Below, one piece after another: positions 1 through 7,909 of a stretch of DNA of 64,000 nt. Both the position numbers and the translations under genes were made by a program. Each line of letters opens with the position of its first letter. Position 1 is the stretch's first letter. The stretch is from NCBI GenBank assembly GCA_951813065.1, contig CATOTH010000001.1, forward strand, positions 1 to 64,000. The letters run 5' to 3'. The DNA is from an uncultured Bryobacterales bacterium (GTDB lineage: Bacteria; Acidobacteriota; Terriglobia; Bryobacterales; UBA6623). Under the pieces are notes generated by a model, which saw only the letters and a list, made by a program, of their open reading frames with translations, searched no databases and was not told the origin of the DNA.

Positions 1-269
1 TGCGCGACTCTGCTTTGACTCCGACTCCGGGGTCTTGGATTGCTTGCCTGCTGGCTTGGCACGGCGTCTCTAGTTAGCGCCCTGTGGCCGCTGGTGCCGT
101 GAGAGTGGGCGGCTTGCGATGTCCTGCCCGCGTCACGCGATTCAATTGCGGTATTCTCGGCATGTTCGAGACGTTGAGAGAGTGGAGACCGAAACGATCC
201 TGATTCACGGAGCGCCCGAGTCCGCGGATACCTCGGCCTCTCCCGCGAAGACCTGAGGAATCAGCCTCC
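1..269. other. Window edge, no gene supported
   Basis: I see no reading frame with protein-like composition here. The only open frame is on the minus strand and is rich in Arg and Gly, as expected for a shadow in GC-rich DNA. Confidence 0.4.
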
Positions 270-321
270 ATGTTGCACTTTTCCGTGCTGATCGCATTGT
301 TGCTCTTGGCCGCCCCGGTCG

Positions 322-627
322 ATGATCCATGCCAGCCTGGCTTATGCGAGGCTTCCCGGATTACCTCCCGAGATCCAGTCGACTTTGCGCAAGATCGATG
401 AGCAAGCGCGTAGGCAGGACAAGGAGGGACGGACCCCTCTGCACTGGGCTGCCATCAAGGGCGACAAGGTGAGGACGCTGACCCTGATGGATTCATGTGC
501 TGATCCCTCCATCAAGGACAAGGACGGCAAGACAGCGCTGGACTATGCTGAGGCCGGCTTCGGAAAGTACCACAGGGACGTGGCGAGGTTGATCCGATCC
601 CGAGGACCGATGAGGGCGAAGGAATGA
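322..627 (+). CDS. Small ankyrin-repeat protein, possibly frameshifted at its N-terminus
   Basis: The 101-residue product contains an ankyrin-type repeat: the TPLHWAA motif at residues 37-44, then a second unit with KDKDGKTALDYAE. Ankyrin repeats are protein-interaction modules. The frame starts at ATG 322, but a different frame starting at ATG 270 encodes a good signal-peptide-like sequence (MLHFSVLIALLLLAAP) directly upstream, which suggests that one indel near 315-325 separated an export signal from the repeat domain. The stop overlaps the start of the next gene by 4 bases, so the two are probably co-transcribed. The repeat domain is clear; the true N-terminus is not. Confidence 0.6.
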   Translation: MIHASLAYARLPGLPPEIQSTLRKIDEQARRQDKEGRTPLHWAAIKGDKVRTLTLMDSCADPSIKDKDGKTALDYAEAGFGKYHRDVARLIRSRGPMRAKE

Positions 628-1025
628 GACTGGCAGTTCTACTCGCTGTGCTCGGCAGCATCCCTGCTCTTTCGGCCGGGGTGATACCGAAGGGATCGTC
701 AGTGTTCTTTCTGGATACCCAGCGAGGCCTACCAGCGTGGAGGCTGCTAGTGAACTTCCGGTTCGCGAAGGTTCCGCTGCACATCGTACATCGGTCAGAG
801 GATGCCGAATACTTTCTTAGGGTTTCCTACGGCCCGAACCGTATCAGTACACCTGACGGTCGGTTTGTCGCGGTGTCTGTCACGCTTGAGGTCATTGACG
901 CTGAGGATGATCAGGTCGTTTGGTCGAACACTGCCAGCCGGAAACCTGGGTGGGTGGTGCATCTACCGGAGCGCCCCCCTACCTATGCGGTGATGCGAAG
1001 TCTACGCGAGGCGATGGAAGAGTAG
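624..1025 (+). CDS. Small secreted protein of unknown function
   Basis: A 133-residue protein with an N-terminal signal peptide (MRLAVLLAVLGSIPALSAG). The mature part looks like a compact beta-rich domain (alternating hydrophobic strands such as YFLRVSYG and VSVTLEVIDAEDDQVVW) ending in a short helix. Its ATG overlaps the TGA of the ankyrin gene (ATGA), indicating translational coupling. I recognise no family. Co-transcription with an ankyrin protein suggests the two act together at the cell envelope, which is inference. Confidence 0.6.
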   Translation: MRLAVLLAVLGSIPALSAGVIPKGSSVFFLDTQRGLPAWRLLVNFRFAKVPLHIVHRSEDAEYFLRVSYGPNRISTPDGRFVAVSVTLEVIDAEDDQVVWSNTASRKPGWVVHLPERPPTYAVMRSLREAMEE

Positions 1026-1388
1026 CCCGTCACTGTTGGGACGACTTTCAATTCTCGTCCGGCAACTCATCCGCGATGACCGCTTGGGTGAACACGGTCT
1101 CTTGGCAGAGTCCTTCATGGCATGGATTCCGTTGCACTCTGGCGCTCCGATCGTTTCGTACACAGAGTCCATGCGGTGAACGAGACACGAGCGCACGTCG
1201 AAGGAACTGGGACCCGGCGAGCCCCTTCCTGGATCAGACGTTTGGTCCGATGACTGCTTCCCGCAGACTCGGGGGCAGGTGAACGGCGCTACCGTAAGCT
1301 GAAATCACCCTGTACACCGAGGTGATCCGACAGGAACGTGCCATCGGCGTGCCAGTCATGTCGGGCCAGTCCTCCCTCCCCCGACCGC
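1026..1388. other. Intergenic, no gene supported
   Basis: About 360 bases between the secreted protein and a toprim remnant. Frames on both strands are short and of low-complexity composition; I see no RNA gene or clear repeat. Confidence 0.35.
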
Positions 1389-1389
1389 C

Positions 1390-1695
1390 GTGCAGCCTTG
1401 TGGACCCGCCCCCGAGAACCGCCTCTGGCACCCCGTGCTCCACTTTCTGGCCACTGCCTGCGGCCTTGACGCCGCCTGCTCGGCCGCCGTCGCAACGGCG
1501 TCTTCCTCCGCCGGCATGGACCCCGGCTGCCGCAAGCCCCAACGCGGCTTCTGGCTGCCCGCCAACTCCAGCGATCCCGCCGCGATCCTGCTCGTCGAGA
1601 GTGCCATCGACGCCCTCTACGGCCTGCTGCTGGTCCCCTCTCGGCACCCTACGCAACGACCCCATCAGGCAGGAAATGTTGTAAATATTTCTTGA
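1390..1695 (+). pseudogene. Remnant of a DUF3991/toprim protein from a mobile element
   Basis: The plus-strand frame encodes RGFWLPANSSDPAAILLVE followed by SAIDAL, which matches the toprim core of DUF3991/Toprim_2 proteins (a glycine/tryptophan strand, then the acidic ESAIDAL motif). Such proteins are carried by plasmids and integrative elements, often beside ArdC or relaxase genes. Both ends are missing: the frame degenerates before about 1430 and after the ESAIDAL motif. The fragment is markedly more GC-rich than the AT-richer sequence that follows. It is probably debris of the same class of element as the ArdC gene near 20.3-21.3 kb. Confidence 0.5.
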
Positions 1696-1719
1696 CACAA
1701 GCGGGGCCACTGCTAGAAT
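1692..1719 (+). promoter_or_regulatory. Sigma70-type promoter giving a leaderless or nearly leaderless mRNA
   Basis: TTGACA at 1692-1697 and an extended -10 (TGC then TAGAAT, 1711-1719) are 16 bases apart. The next ATG starts at 1726, 6 bases past the -10, so the predicted transcript start falls on or next to the start codon. No Shine-Dalgarno sequence is present between them. Confidence 0.6.
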
Positions 1720-1725
1720 GAGAGC

Positions 1726-2490
1726 ATGTTAAATGATGTAAAAACACGTTCGGCTGTCCTCTTCGTGGCTATTGTGCCCGCCGCTCTCTTGGCTGCATGG
1801 GGGATTGTTGACGTCTCCTTCCCGGCCCCGACTCACGCCACGTCACTGCTGGCCTTGGCGGCAGCGTCTGGCATTGCCGCTCTCGCCAGCTATCGGGCCC
1901 GGCCTCGATGTTCCGCCAATCGGGCGTCCGAGTCTGCCAAAGCGGAGCAGGTCCCGCTGCAGGTTGGCCCTGCGCTATCGGTCCGTGCGGCGTGCGAGCG
2001 CTCAGTCAGGCTTTCGCCGTTGCCGCTCGCGCTGCTTGCTGCGGGAACGCTGTCCGCCGAGGTCGACACTCGAAAGAATGTTGTCGTGGCAGGCGGTGAC
2101 GGCATCGCGATCGCGTCCGTTTGCTCGGATGGGCAGTACATGCTCTTGGTCACAAAACACCCGGAAGCCGAGCCATGGAAGCAGGCGCTCCGAGCTACGC
2201 CAGAAGCGGATCGCATTGCCATTGCACTGCGTTTCGAGGACAAAGCAGAGGAGGGCGAGCGCCTCTTGTACCGAATCTCCGGACTGCCTGGGGCTTGGAG
2301 CGTTCCGAACGGTCGCACCTACACCGGAAGTCTCGAATCGGTGAGCGTCCCTCAAGACCTCTACATGAGAGTTTGGCTTCCCGGAGAAGACAGATCGGGG
2401 CCAGGACATCTGATCCCCGGGCTGACCCAAGAAACTGTGGCACGCATGTGGCTCAATGTCCTCACCTGCAGCGCCTCAAAAAAGCAATGA
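1726..2490 (+). CDS. Membrane-anchored protein of unknown function
   Basis: A 254-residue protein. Two hydrophobic segments near the N-terminus (about residues 10-30 and 40-57) form a membrane hairpin. A third hydrophobic stretch near residues 97-111 (LPLALLAAGTLSA) precedes a C-terminal domain of mixed beta/alpha character that ends in a polar tail. I do not recognise the family. The start at ATG 1726 is supported by a strong promoter placed just upstream with almost no leader. It stands alone, with the next gene on the opposite strand. Confidence 0.6.
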   Translation: MLNDVKTRSAVLFVAIVPAALLAAWGIVDVSFPAPTHATSLLALAAASGIAALASYRARPRCSANRASESAKAEQVPLQVGPALSVRAACERSVRLSPLPLALLAAGTLSAEVDTRKNVVVAGGDGIAIASVCSDGQYMLLVTKHPEAEPWKQALRATPEADRIAIALRFEDKAEEGERLLYRISGLPGAWSVPNGRTYTGSLESVSVPQDLYMRVWLPGEDRSGPGHLIPGLTQETVARMWLNVLTCSASKKQ

Positions 2491-2629
2491 GGTCGGAGTG
2501 AAGTCAAGCACGGGTCCCGCGGGGCACAGGGCTGGAATTGGTGCGCGGGAGCAGGTTCCCTCGGGCTTCCGTGACAAACGGCGGATTCGGTTCCGGGGCT
2601 GGCCGTACTCGATGGCGTGCGCCGGGTAG

Positions 2630-3331
2630 TCACAGGACCCAAGCTTCTACAACCAGAAGAACACTCCACAATGGAGCAAGGATTAGGATCGACGTTCGAA
2701 GTGTTACAGTCTGTGTGACTGTTGACACGCCGACCGCCACCAAGAGAAGACTCCAAATTGAAAACACGTTGATTGACGAAGCCAACTCAAATAGTTCCGG
2801 GGAGTTCGTGGATTCCTGTAAGAGTAAGGCGGCACCCAGTCCAAGGGTGATGTCGAGATCTACTTCTGCCGGATCTAGCAATGGCAGAATCAGCATGGTA
2901 AGCAGCGTTGAGGCGAAGAATGGCAGATTTGCATATGAAGCAATTGCGATCGAGTGCCTGAATCCAAGTGAGCCACCCCGCAACCTGCCAAACAATCCGG
3001 TTAGTACAGCCGCTGTCATGACAATTGAAACCAGGTAGCCCAATGGTATGAGAATGTAGAAGATGCCAGCTGAGGCGAACATCGCAGCGGAGTCTCTCAT
3101 GTCCAAGTCGTTCTGAGAAATATCGTATTCATTCTGTAGAGCCTGCTCCATGCCGACAGAATGCGAGACCAAGAAAATGTGCAAGGTCCCGACTAAAGTA
3201 ACCATTGTCACGGGAACAATCCACCCAGGGCGAACTCGAATGTCATCGAACGCCTTGACTGGATGCAAGAGAACATCAACCAGACGCCCCCACTCCTGCC
3301 TTACTAGTTGATCGGATAGAGGTTTCTTCAC
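2630..3331 (-). CDS. Yip1-family integral membrane protein
   Basis: A 233-residue protein with about five membrane segments. The N-terminus (EWGRLVDVLLHPVKAFDDIRVRPGWIVP) has the typical entry of bacterial Yip1/YIP1-like proteins, where a 'P..AF..I...P.W..P' stretch precedes the first helix; the later helices (GYLVSIVMTAAVLTGLFG, SYANLPFFASTLLTMLIL) also fit. The family's function in bacteria is poorly defined. The start codon follows AGGAGAAACAAGTG on the minus strand, a good ribosome-binding site. It is separated from the serine hydrolase gene by about 200 bases and oriented the same way. Confidence 0.75.
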   Translation of the reverse strand: MKKPLSDQLVRQEWGRLVDVLLHPVKAFDDIRVRPGWIVPVTMVTLVGTLHIFLVSHSVGMEQALQNEYDISQNDLDMRDSAAMFASAGIFYILIPLGYLVSIVMTAAVLTGLFGRLRGGSLGFRHSIAIASYANLPFFASTLLTMLILPLLDPAEVDLDITLGLGAALLLQESTNSPELFELASSINVFSIWSLLLVAVGVSTVTQTVTLRTSILILAPLWSVLLVVEAWVL

Positions 3332-3535
3332 TTGTTTCTCCTGTTGGTGGCGTCTGAATTGCTTCTCATAATTGCGGTGCTAGGCCAGCTGATGATTCGC
3401 AATTGATGCCGGTTCTTGCCAAGACCTGCAGGCCGACACCAAGGTCCGTATTGTACATTCAGACCGGCTTGCGCAAGGTGATCCAATACTCGCTTGCCAC
3501 CTCCATCGACCGGGCCTTATGGTCAAAACCGATAC

Positions 3536-4828
3536 TCATGGAGCCGTTATGTTCTCTTCGGCGAGCGACGTAAGGATTGAGCGCCCGAGCCTATCAACGC
3601 TCTCCCTAGTATTCGACAGTGCCACTACGCCGTGGCGACCGTCCTCGGTAAAGCCTAGGTAGCTCGTGTGACCCCTGGTGCCACCGTTGTGCCAGATCAC
3701 GAGCTGTGGAAGAGAACTGTAACGCGACCGCCCCCAGTTCATGCCAGTCGCCCTTCGATTGCTCTCCCTGAAGAGCTCCTGGTGGGACCGCTCAATCGCT
3801 GGCTGAATGGCCGAATCTACCATTCCCATGTTCGCCTTCAGGAACTTCAGCATGTCTGCACCGCTTGATCGAATGCCGCCGCCAGCCTGCAGGTGATTCG
3901 GAAGGATCCATTCGGAATTCGTCAGCCCCAACATGACTGGCCCAAGCCTCGCCGACCAACGGTACTTCCCTGCCACTCTGTGTCGGTCCGCGCCGTCATG
4001 GCTAGTCGAAGTATCGTGCATTCCCAGAGGTTCGCAGATCTGGTGCCTCACCAAGTCCCCGTAATCCGATCCGCTTCTCGTCGCAAGTATGTGCCCGAGG
4101 AGTGAGACCGCGAAATTCGAATAGTGGTGTTCAGTCCCCGGGATGAAATGCAGCTGGCTTGTGGCAACGGCCTCTCGAAACAGCTCTTCAGAGTAGCTAC
4201 GATACGGATCGCCGCCGAACAGCAACGAATTCACCAACGATCCTATGCGGAGATGGTTGGCCGGAAGTCTGGGGAATCCAGAAGTGTGCGTAGTCAAGTG
4301 TTCCAGCGTGACTTGGCTCGCTGACTCGGATAGCGACCAGCCTCTTGGCAACAGCTCAGCAATCCGCGTGTCGAGCGTGAGTTCTCCGCTTTCGATCTGG
4401 CGCGCCAACAGAATTCCAGTGAATGCCTTCGTAATGGAGCCGATCTCGAATAGTGTGTTTTCGTCTACGGGAGATCGATGGCCGAGGTGGCGAGCCCCAT
4501 AGCCGAGAACTGTCTCTTTCCCGTCGGCAATCGCGGCAATCACAAGCCCCACACGGCTTTGCGCGTTGAAGTCTCGCTGGACATGTTCCGTAACGAGGTT
4601 TTCTAGGCGATTGTGGGCCAGCGGCTGGCGAGGCACGGAATTCGGGGAAATCCCAATCCTCACGCCAATGGACCATAGGACTCCGATTCCTATACAGACG
4701 TAGCCCACGGCCAAGAGAGGACGAAGTCGCACCCGGGCTTGATGGCCACGGTCCGCTACATCAGCGGGCTCGGAAAGCGAATCCGGTCCATCCGTTTCTA
4801 CACCGTGTTCTGGCTTGTTGTTCTTCAT
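3536..4828 (-). CDS. Serine hydrolase, class C beta-lactamase/penicillin-binding fold
   Basis: A 430-residue protein with one membrane anchor (about residues 37-57), so the catalytic domain faces the periplasm. The SxxK nucleophile motif is SITK at 131-134, the YxN motif is YSN at 236-238, and a C-terminal HNGGTRG stretch takes the place of the KTG/HxG motif. These identify the beta-lactamase/transpeptidase-like family (esterases, D-aminopeptidases and class C-like enzymes). Length suits a single-domain member. Substrate cannot be assigned; family members act on peptidoglycan peptides, esters or lactams. It appears to be monocistronic. Confidence 0.85.
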   Translation of the reverse strand: MKNNKPEHGVETDGPDSLSEPADVADRGHQARVRLRPLLAVGYVCIGIGVLWSIGVRIGISPNSVPRQPLAHNRLENLVTEHVQRDFNAQSRVGLVIAAIADGKETVLGYGARHLGHRSPVDENTLFEIGSITKAFTGILLARQIESGELTLDTRIAELLPRGWSLSESASQVTLEHLTTHTSGFPRLPANHLRIGSLVNSLLFGGDPYRSYSEELFREAVATSQLHFIPGTEHHYSNFAVSLLGHILATRSGSDYGDLVRHQICEPLGMHDTSTSHDGADRHRVAGKYRWSARLGPVMLGLTNSEWILPNHLQAGGGIRSSGADMLKFLKANMGMVDSAIQPAIERSHQELFRESNRRATGMNWGRSRYSSLPQLVIWHNGGTRGHTSYLGFTEDGRHGVVALSNTRESVDRLGRSILTSLAEENITAP

Positions 4829-5127
4829 CTAACAACCGAAGTGCGGATTGGGACATTATTCCAAAGTGGATCAGTCTTGCCTCTTGCCTCTACTCGCCCG
4901 TTTGGAGGACAGGCGAACCAATCAGTCGGATAATACTGCTCCAAGCAGAGCGAACACTAGCACGCGGATCCACCGCACGACCGCGGGGAGGTTGTGTATG
5001 GGACTTCGTGCAACGACCGTCTAGTTGCTCCCTGATCGTTCTGGCTGGCACTCGGCCGGGAACCGTTTGGCTGCAGTCGTCATGCCTCGGCCCGAGTGCA
5101 GGCCCGATACTGGGATACGCTGGAACG
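4829..5127. other. Intergenic, no gene supported
   Basis: About 300 bases separating two convergent-to-tandem minus-strand genes. I see no convincing reading frame, hairpin terminator or RNA gene. Confidence 0.35.
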
Positions 5128-7322
5128 CGTGAACCCAATACCGTCAGAAGCGGTAACCGCCCCACTACTCGGGCACCTCTTGATCGTCCGCTGGGGACGA
5201 GGCTGGCGTCTGCTTGTCCGATTCGTCGCTGTTCCCCGGCTCCGTCAACGGTTCCCGCTCCGGACGAAACGCGCTAGCGAGGGCACCCTCGGCGATGGCT
5301 AGTAGGCCGCTTGTCCGCAATCGCCGATTGACGACCCGCGTTACGATCCCTTCCAAGCGGTCAAACTCTGGCTCAGGGGATTTCGAAAGTCGGAGGACGG
5401 CGCCAGCAAAGTCTTGAATCCACTCCCGTAGCGGTAGGAGGCGGAGGCGCATGGGCAGTCTGTCACGAGTGACCGTCGCGTACACATCACCACTGTCGTT
5501 TACCGCGACGGAAAGCGGTTCGTCGGGGCTCTTCTCGGCTTTCTGAGCTGTGTTTAATTCCTGCACCGCGAGTTCGAGTACCGCGAGCGATTCCTCGAAT
5601 CGCCCTGTACGCGCCAAGGCTTCCGCAATCGCCACTCGGATCTTCGGACGAATCTCGTCAGGCACCTGTGCCGTCGCGCTACCTGCCAGTTGGATAGCGT
5701 CGGCCGCAGCCTGCGAATCCTTCTCGAGGCGATTGCCGGACTCGTCCGACAGGTTCCAGTGTGCCGAGGCGAGGCTGAGAGCCGCTAGGACCAGGTGGAG
5801 CTTGTCGTTCAGCGTAGAGAGTCCGAGACGGGCTGCCTCCAGATCGCCCTCGTCGATCGCTTGTTGGACTTCCTTCAGGGCAATGATATCGAGCAGTGGT
5901 CGACGGATCTCGTCCTCCAGCTCCGCCACGAGTTCGCGCGCCTCGTCCAGGCGACCCCAGTTGATCTTGCCGCACGCCAGACGGAATCGGAGCCGGGCCT
6001 TAGTGGGCTCATCGGGAGCTGACTCAATCTGCTCCTCAAGTCCGGGCGATGGCCCGCCGGACAACGACCGACGAATGCGTTCCGCGTGCACGGACAGGCC
6101 CTGGGTTTGATCCAGCCTTGCCTGTTGCTCGCCCAGGAGGCTCGAAAGGGCCGGCACTTGATGGGGAGCGTGCGATTTCGCCCAGGACTCCAGTTGCTTC
6201 GTCAATCCGAATGCGAGGATGTCTGCTTGCCCCAGCGCTCCCAGGCGGGCAAGGGCTGCGTTTGACGACGCGATGTACAGGCTCGCAAGTTCATCGGGGA
6301 TTCCCGGTCGGGTCGCCGAAAAGCCATAAACTGTGCCCGCCGCCGTAGGCCTCACATGCATGGCATCGGGGCCGAATGGCGACTCCACCGGGCCGAAGAC
6401 GTAGTTTCCTAGCGCAAAAAGCTCTGCGACAGACCCCGATGACGTGACCTTCCGGAGAGCATGCTGAAAGACGGCGTCAGCTTCTGCTGGCCGCTCTTTT
6501 CTTAGGCGGTTGAGTGCCTCGGCAAAGCTGGTGTGTCCCCAAGTGTCCAAGTCGGAGAGGGTTTCCGCGACATCGTGTGCGAAGCCCGCAGCCGCGGCAG
6601 GGTTTGTCCTCACGGCGTCGAGAGTCGCCACTAGGCGTGCCCAAGGCTGGAGTCTCGGCAAGTCCTCGCGACCGGTTGGGGACCTGCTCGAGAACTCTGG
6701 ATGACAGTTGGTCGCTCTTGAGACAAGCTTCGACAGCCGTAAGACGGACGACCGTTCGTCGAGGTCGAAGGCCATGCCGGCGGAAACGGCATAGGCTTTC
6801 TCGAACACTCGAACACCGAGCTCCTTGTCATGCCGGCAGGCCACCTCTCCCAGCTGTGACAAGGCATTGAGCACTGCCGGCGTCTGGGGCATTCCCAACA
6901 GCAGTTCCGAGAGCTTGTCGACGCGATCCATCGCCTGGGCCTGGTCCGCGGTGTACTCACTGTCCGGCTGCACCGAGGGTTGCTCTTGCCCATTCAGGTG
7001 CAGACCCCCGGCGACGACGACTGTCGCGAGCGAAATCGGAGCGTGACGCAGGGCATGCATGATGCTTCAGGCTTCCAAGGATGTACAGGGGGATCGGAAG
7101 GTGTCTGACGGTTCGTAAGTCTACACCATCGACGGACGCATTCTTCGATTGCACCGCGACTGGGCCAACACAGTCTTCGACTTCAGTCCAGATGCCGACA
7201 GAGGGTCGTGGAAGAGGCGTGCCACCACTCGCGCGCCGCGGTTGCGCTTGACTTCGGTCAGTCATTGAGTTGATTCCCCTTCGAACTGAGTGACGAGTGC
7301 GGTATCTCGCCATTGCGAAGAC
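5128..7322 (-). repeat. Direct duplication, copy 1
   Basis: This ~2.2-kb segment is repeated in the same orientation at 7910-10132. It holds a complete gene plus ~30 bases past its stop and ~260 bases upstream. The shared downstream edge begins GAACCCAATACCGTCAGAAG, and the shared upstream edge ends near GACGAGTGCGGTAT. The copies differ by scattered substitutions and small indels, so the duplication is not recent. Confidence 0.85.
5165..7060 (-). CDS. Secreted helical protein of unknown function, paralogue 1
   Basis: A 631-residue protein with an N-terminal signal peptide (SLATVVVAGGLHLNGQ, cleavage near residue 25). The rest is almost entirely alpha-helical, with helix pairs such as ALSQLGEVACRHDKELGVR and ALNRLRKERPAEADAVFQHA that resemble degenerate TPR-like solenoid repeats. 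The C-terminal ~40 residues are acidic and low-complexity (PGNSDESDKQTPASSPADD). I know no named family. A paralogue of 633 residues lies immediately upstream in the same orientation. The proteins are nearly identical over the first 80 residues and diverge most around residues 210-235. Confidence 0.75.
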   Translation of the reverse strand: MHALRHAPISLATVVVAGGLHLNGQEQPSVQPDSEYTADQAQAMDRVDKLSELLLGMPQTPAVLNALSQLGEVACRHDKELGVRVFEKAYAVSAGMAFDLDERSSVLRLSKLVSRATNCHPEFSSRSPTGREDLPRLQPWARLVATLDAVRTNPAAAAGFAHDVAETLSDLDTWGHTSFAEALNRLRKERPAEADAVFQHALRKVTSSGSVAELFALGNYVFGPVESPFGPDAMHVRPTAAGTVYGFSATRPGIPDELASLYIASSNAALARLGALGQADILAFGLTKQLESWAKSHAPHQVPALSSLLGEQQARLDQTQGLSVHAERIRRSLSGGPSPGLEEQIESAPDEPTKARLRFRLACGKINWGRLDEARELVAELEDEIRRPLLDIIALKEVQQAIDEGDLEAARLGLSTLNDKLHLVLAALSLASAHWNLSDESGNRLEKDSQAAADAIQLAGSATAQVPDEIRPKIRVAIAEALARTGRFEESLAVLELAVQELNTAQKAEKSPDEPLSVAVNDSGDVYATVTRDRLPMRLRLLPLREWIQDFAGAVLRLSKSPEPEFDRLEGIVTRVVNRRLRTSGLLAIAEGALASAFRPEREPLTEPGNSDESDKQTPASSPADDQEVPE

Positions 7323-7909
7323 CCGTGCGCTCAGGAGCCGCAACCCAGATCGCCTCCCAATCGTCCGAACGGTCACTGGAGACCCGATGTTGGGACGAAA
7401 CCGCGAAGAACACCTCAAGGACCCCTACCCGGGGCTGTTCCAGAACCCGCCCTTGCTGGATCCGGACTTCGACGCCGACAAGAGCGTGCCCCTGGTTCGC
7501 TACGGGATCCTAGCCGACGGCCAAGAGGACGCCGCGGGCGAGTTCCACTGACGGCAACAACGATGATTCACGCTGGGCGCTACGCCCCGCCGGGCAAGCG
7601 CCTCGGCGAAGTCGAGGTCTCCGACACCGAGGGCAAGCTGCTCGGCCGCGACCGGCAGGCCCACACCAGGGTGCACGGCCAGAAGACGGTCCAGTGGGAC
7701 AGCGACGCCGGCCACGGGGCACGTGCCGATGAAACCGAGGCCCGCGTCCGTGCGATGGGTCCGCTGTCCCCAGCCCGGTAGCGCTCCAGGCCCGGCAGCA
7801 TCCGGCCCCTACCCGAAAAGCCCACGGCGCGTGGCAGTTTCGCCCCCTCGTGGCTGGCCCCCTCCATGCTCGCCCTGGCGACCTGACTGCCGACCGGGTT
7901 GGAATCACG
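7323..7909. other. Sequence between the two duplicated copies
   Basis: About 590 bases not shared by the two copies. A plus-strand frame at 7297-7551 gives a plausible but unrecognised stretch (REEHLKDPYPGLFQNPPLL), and a second frame from 7563 to ~7780 gives GRYAPPGKRLGEVEVSD. They may be two pieces of one decayed GC-rich gene. I cannot name it, and neither piece is supported well enough to call a gene. Confidence 0.3.
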
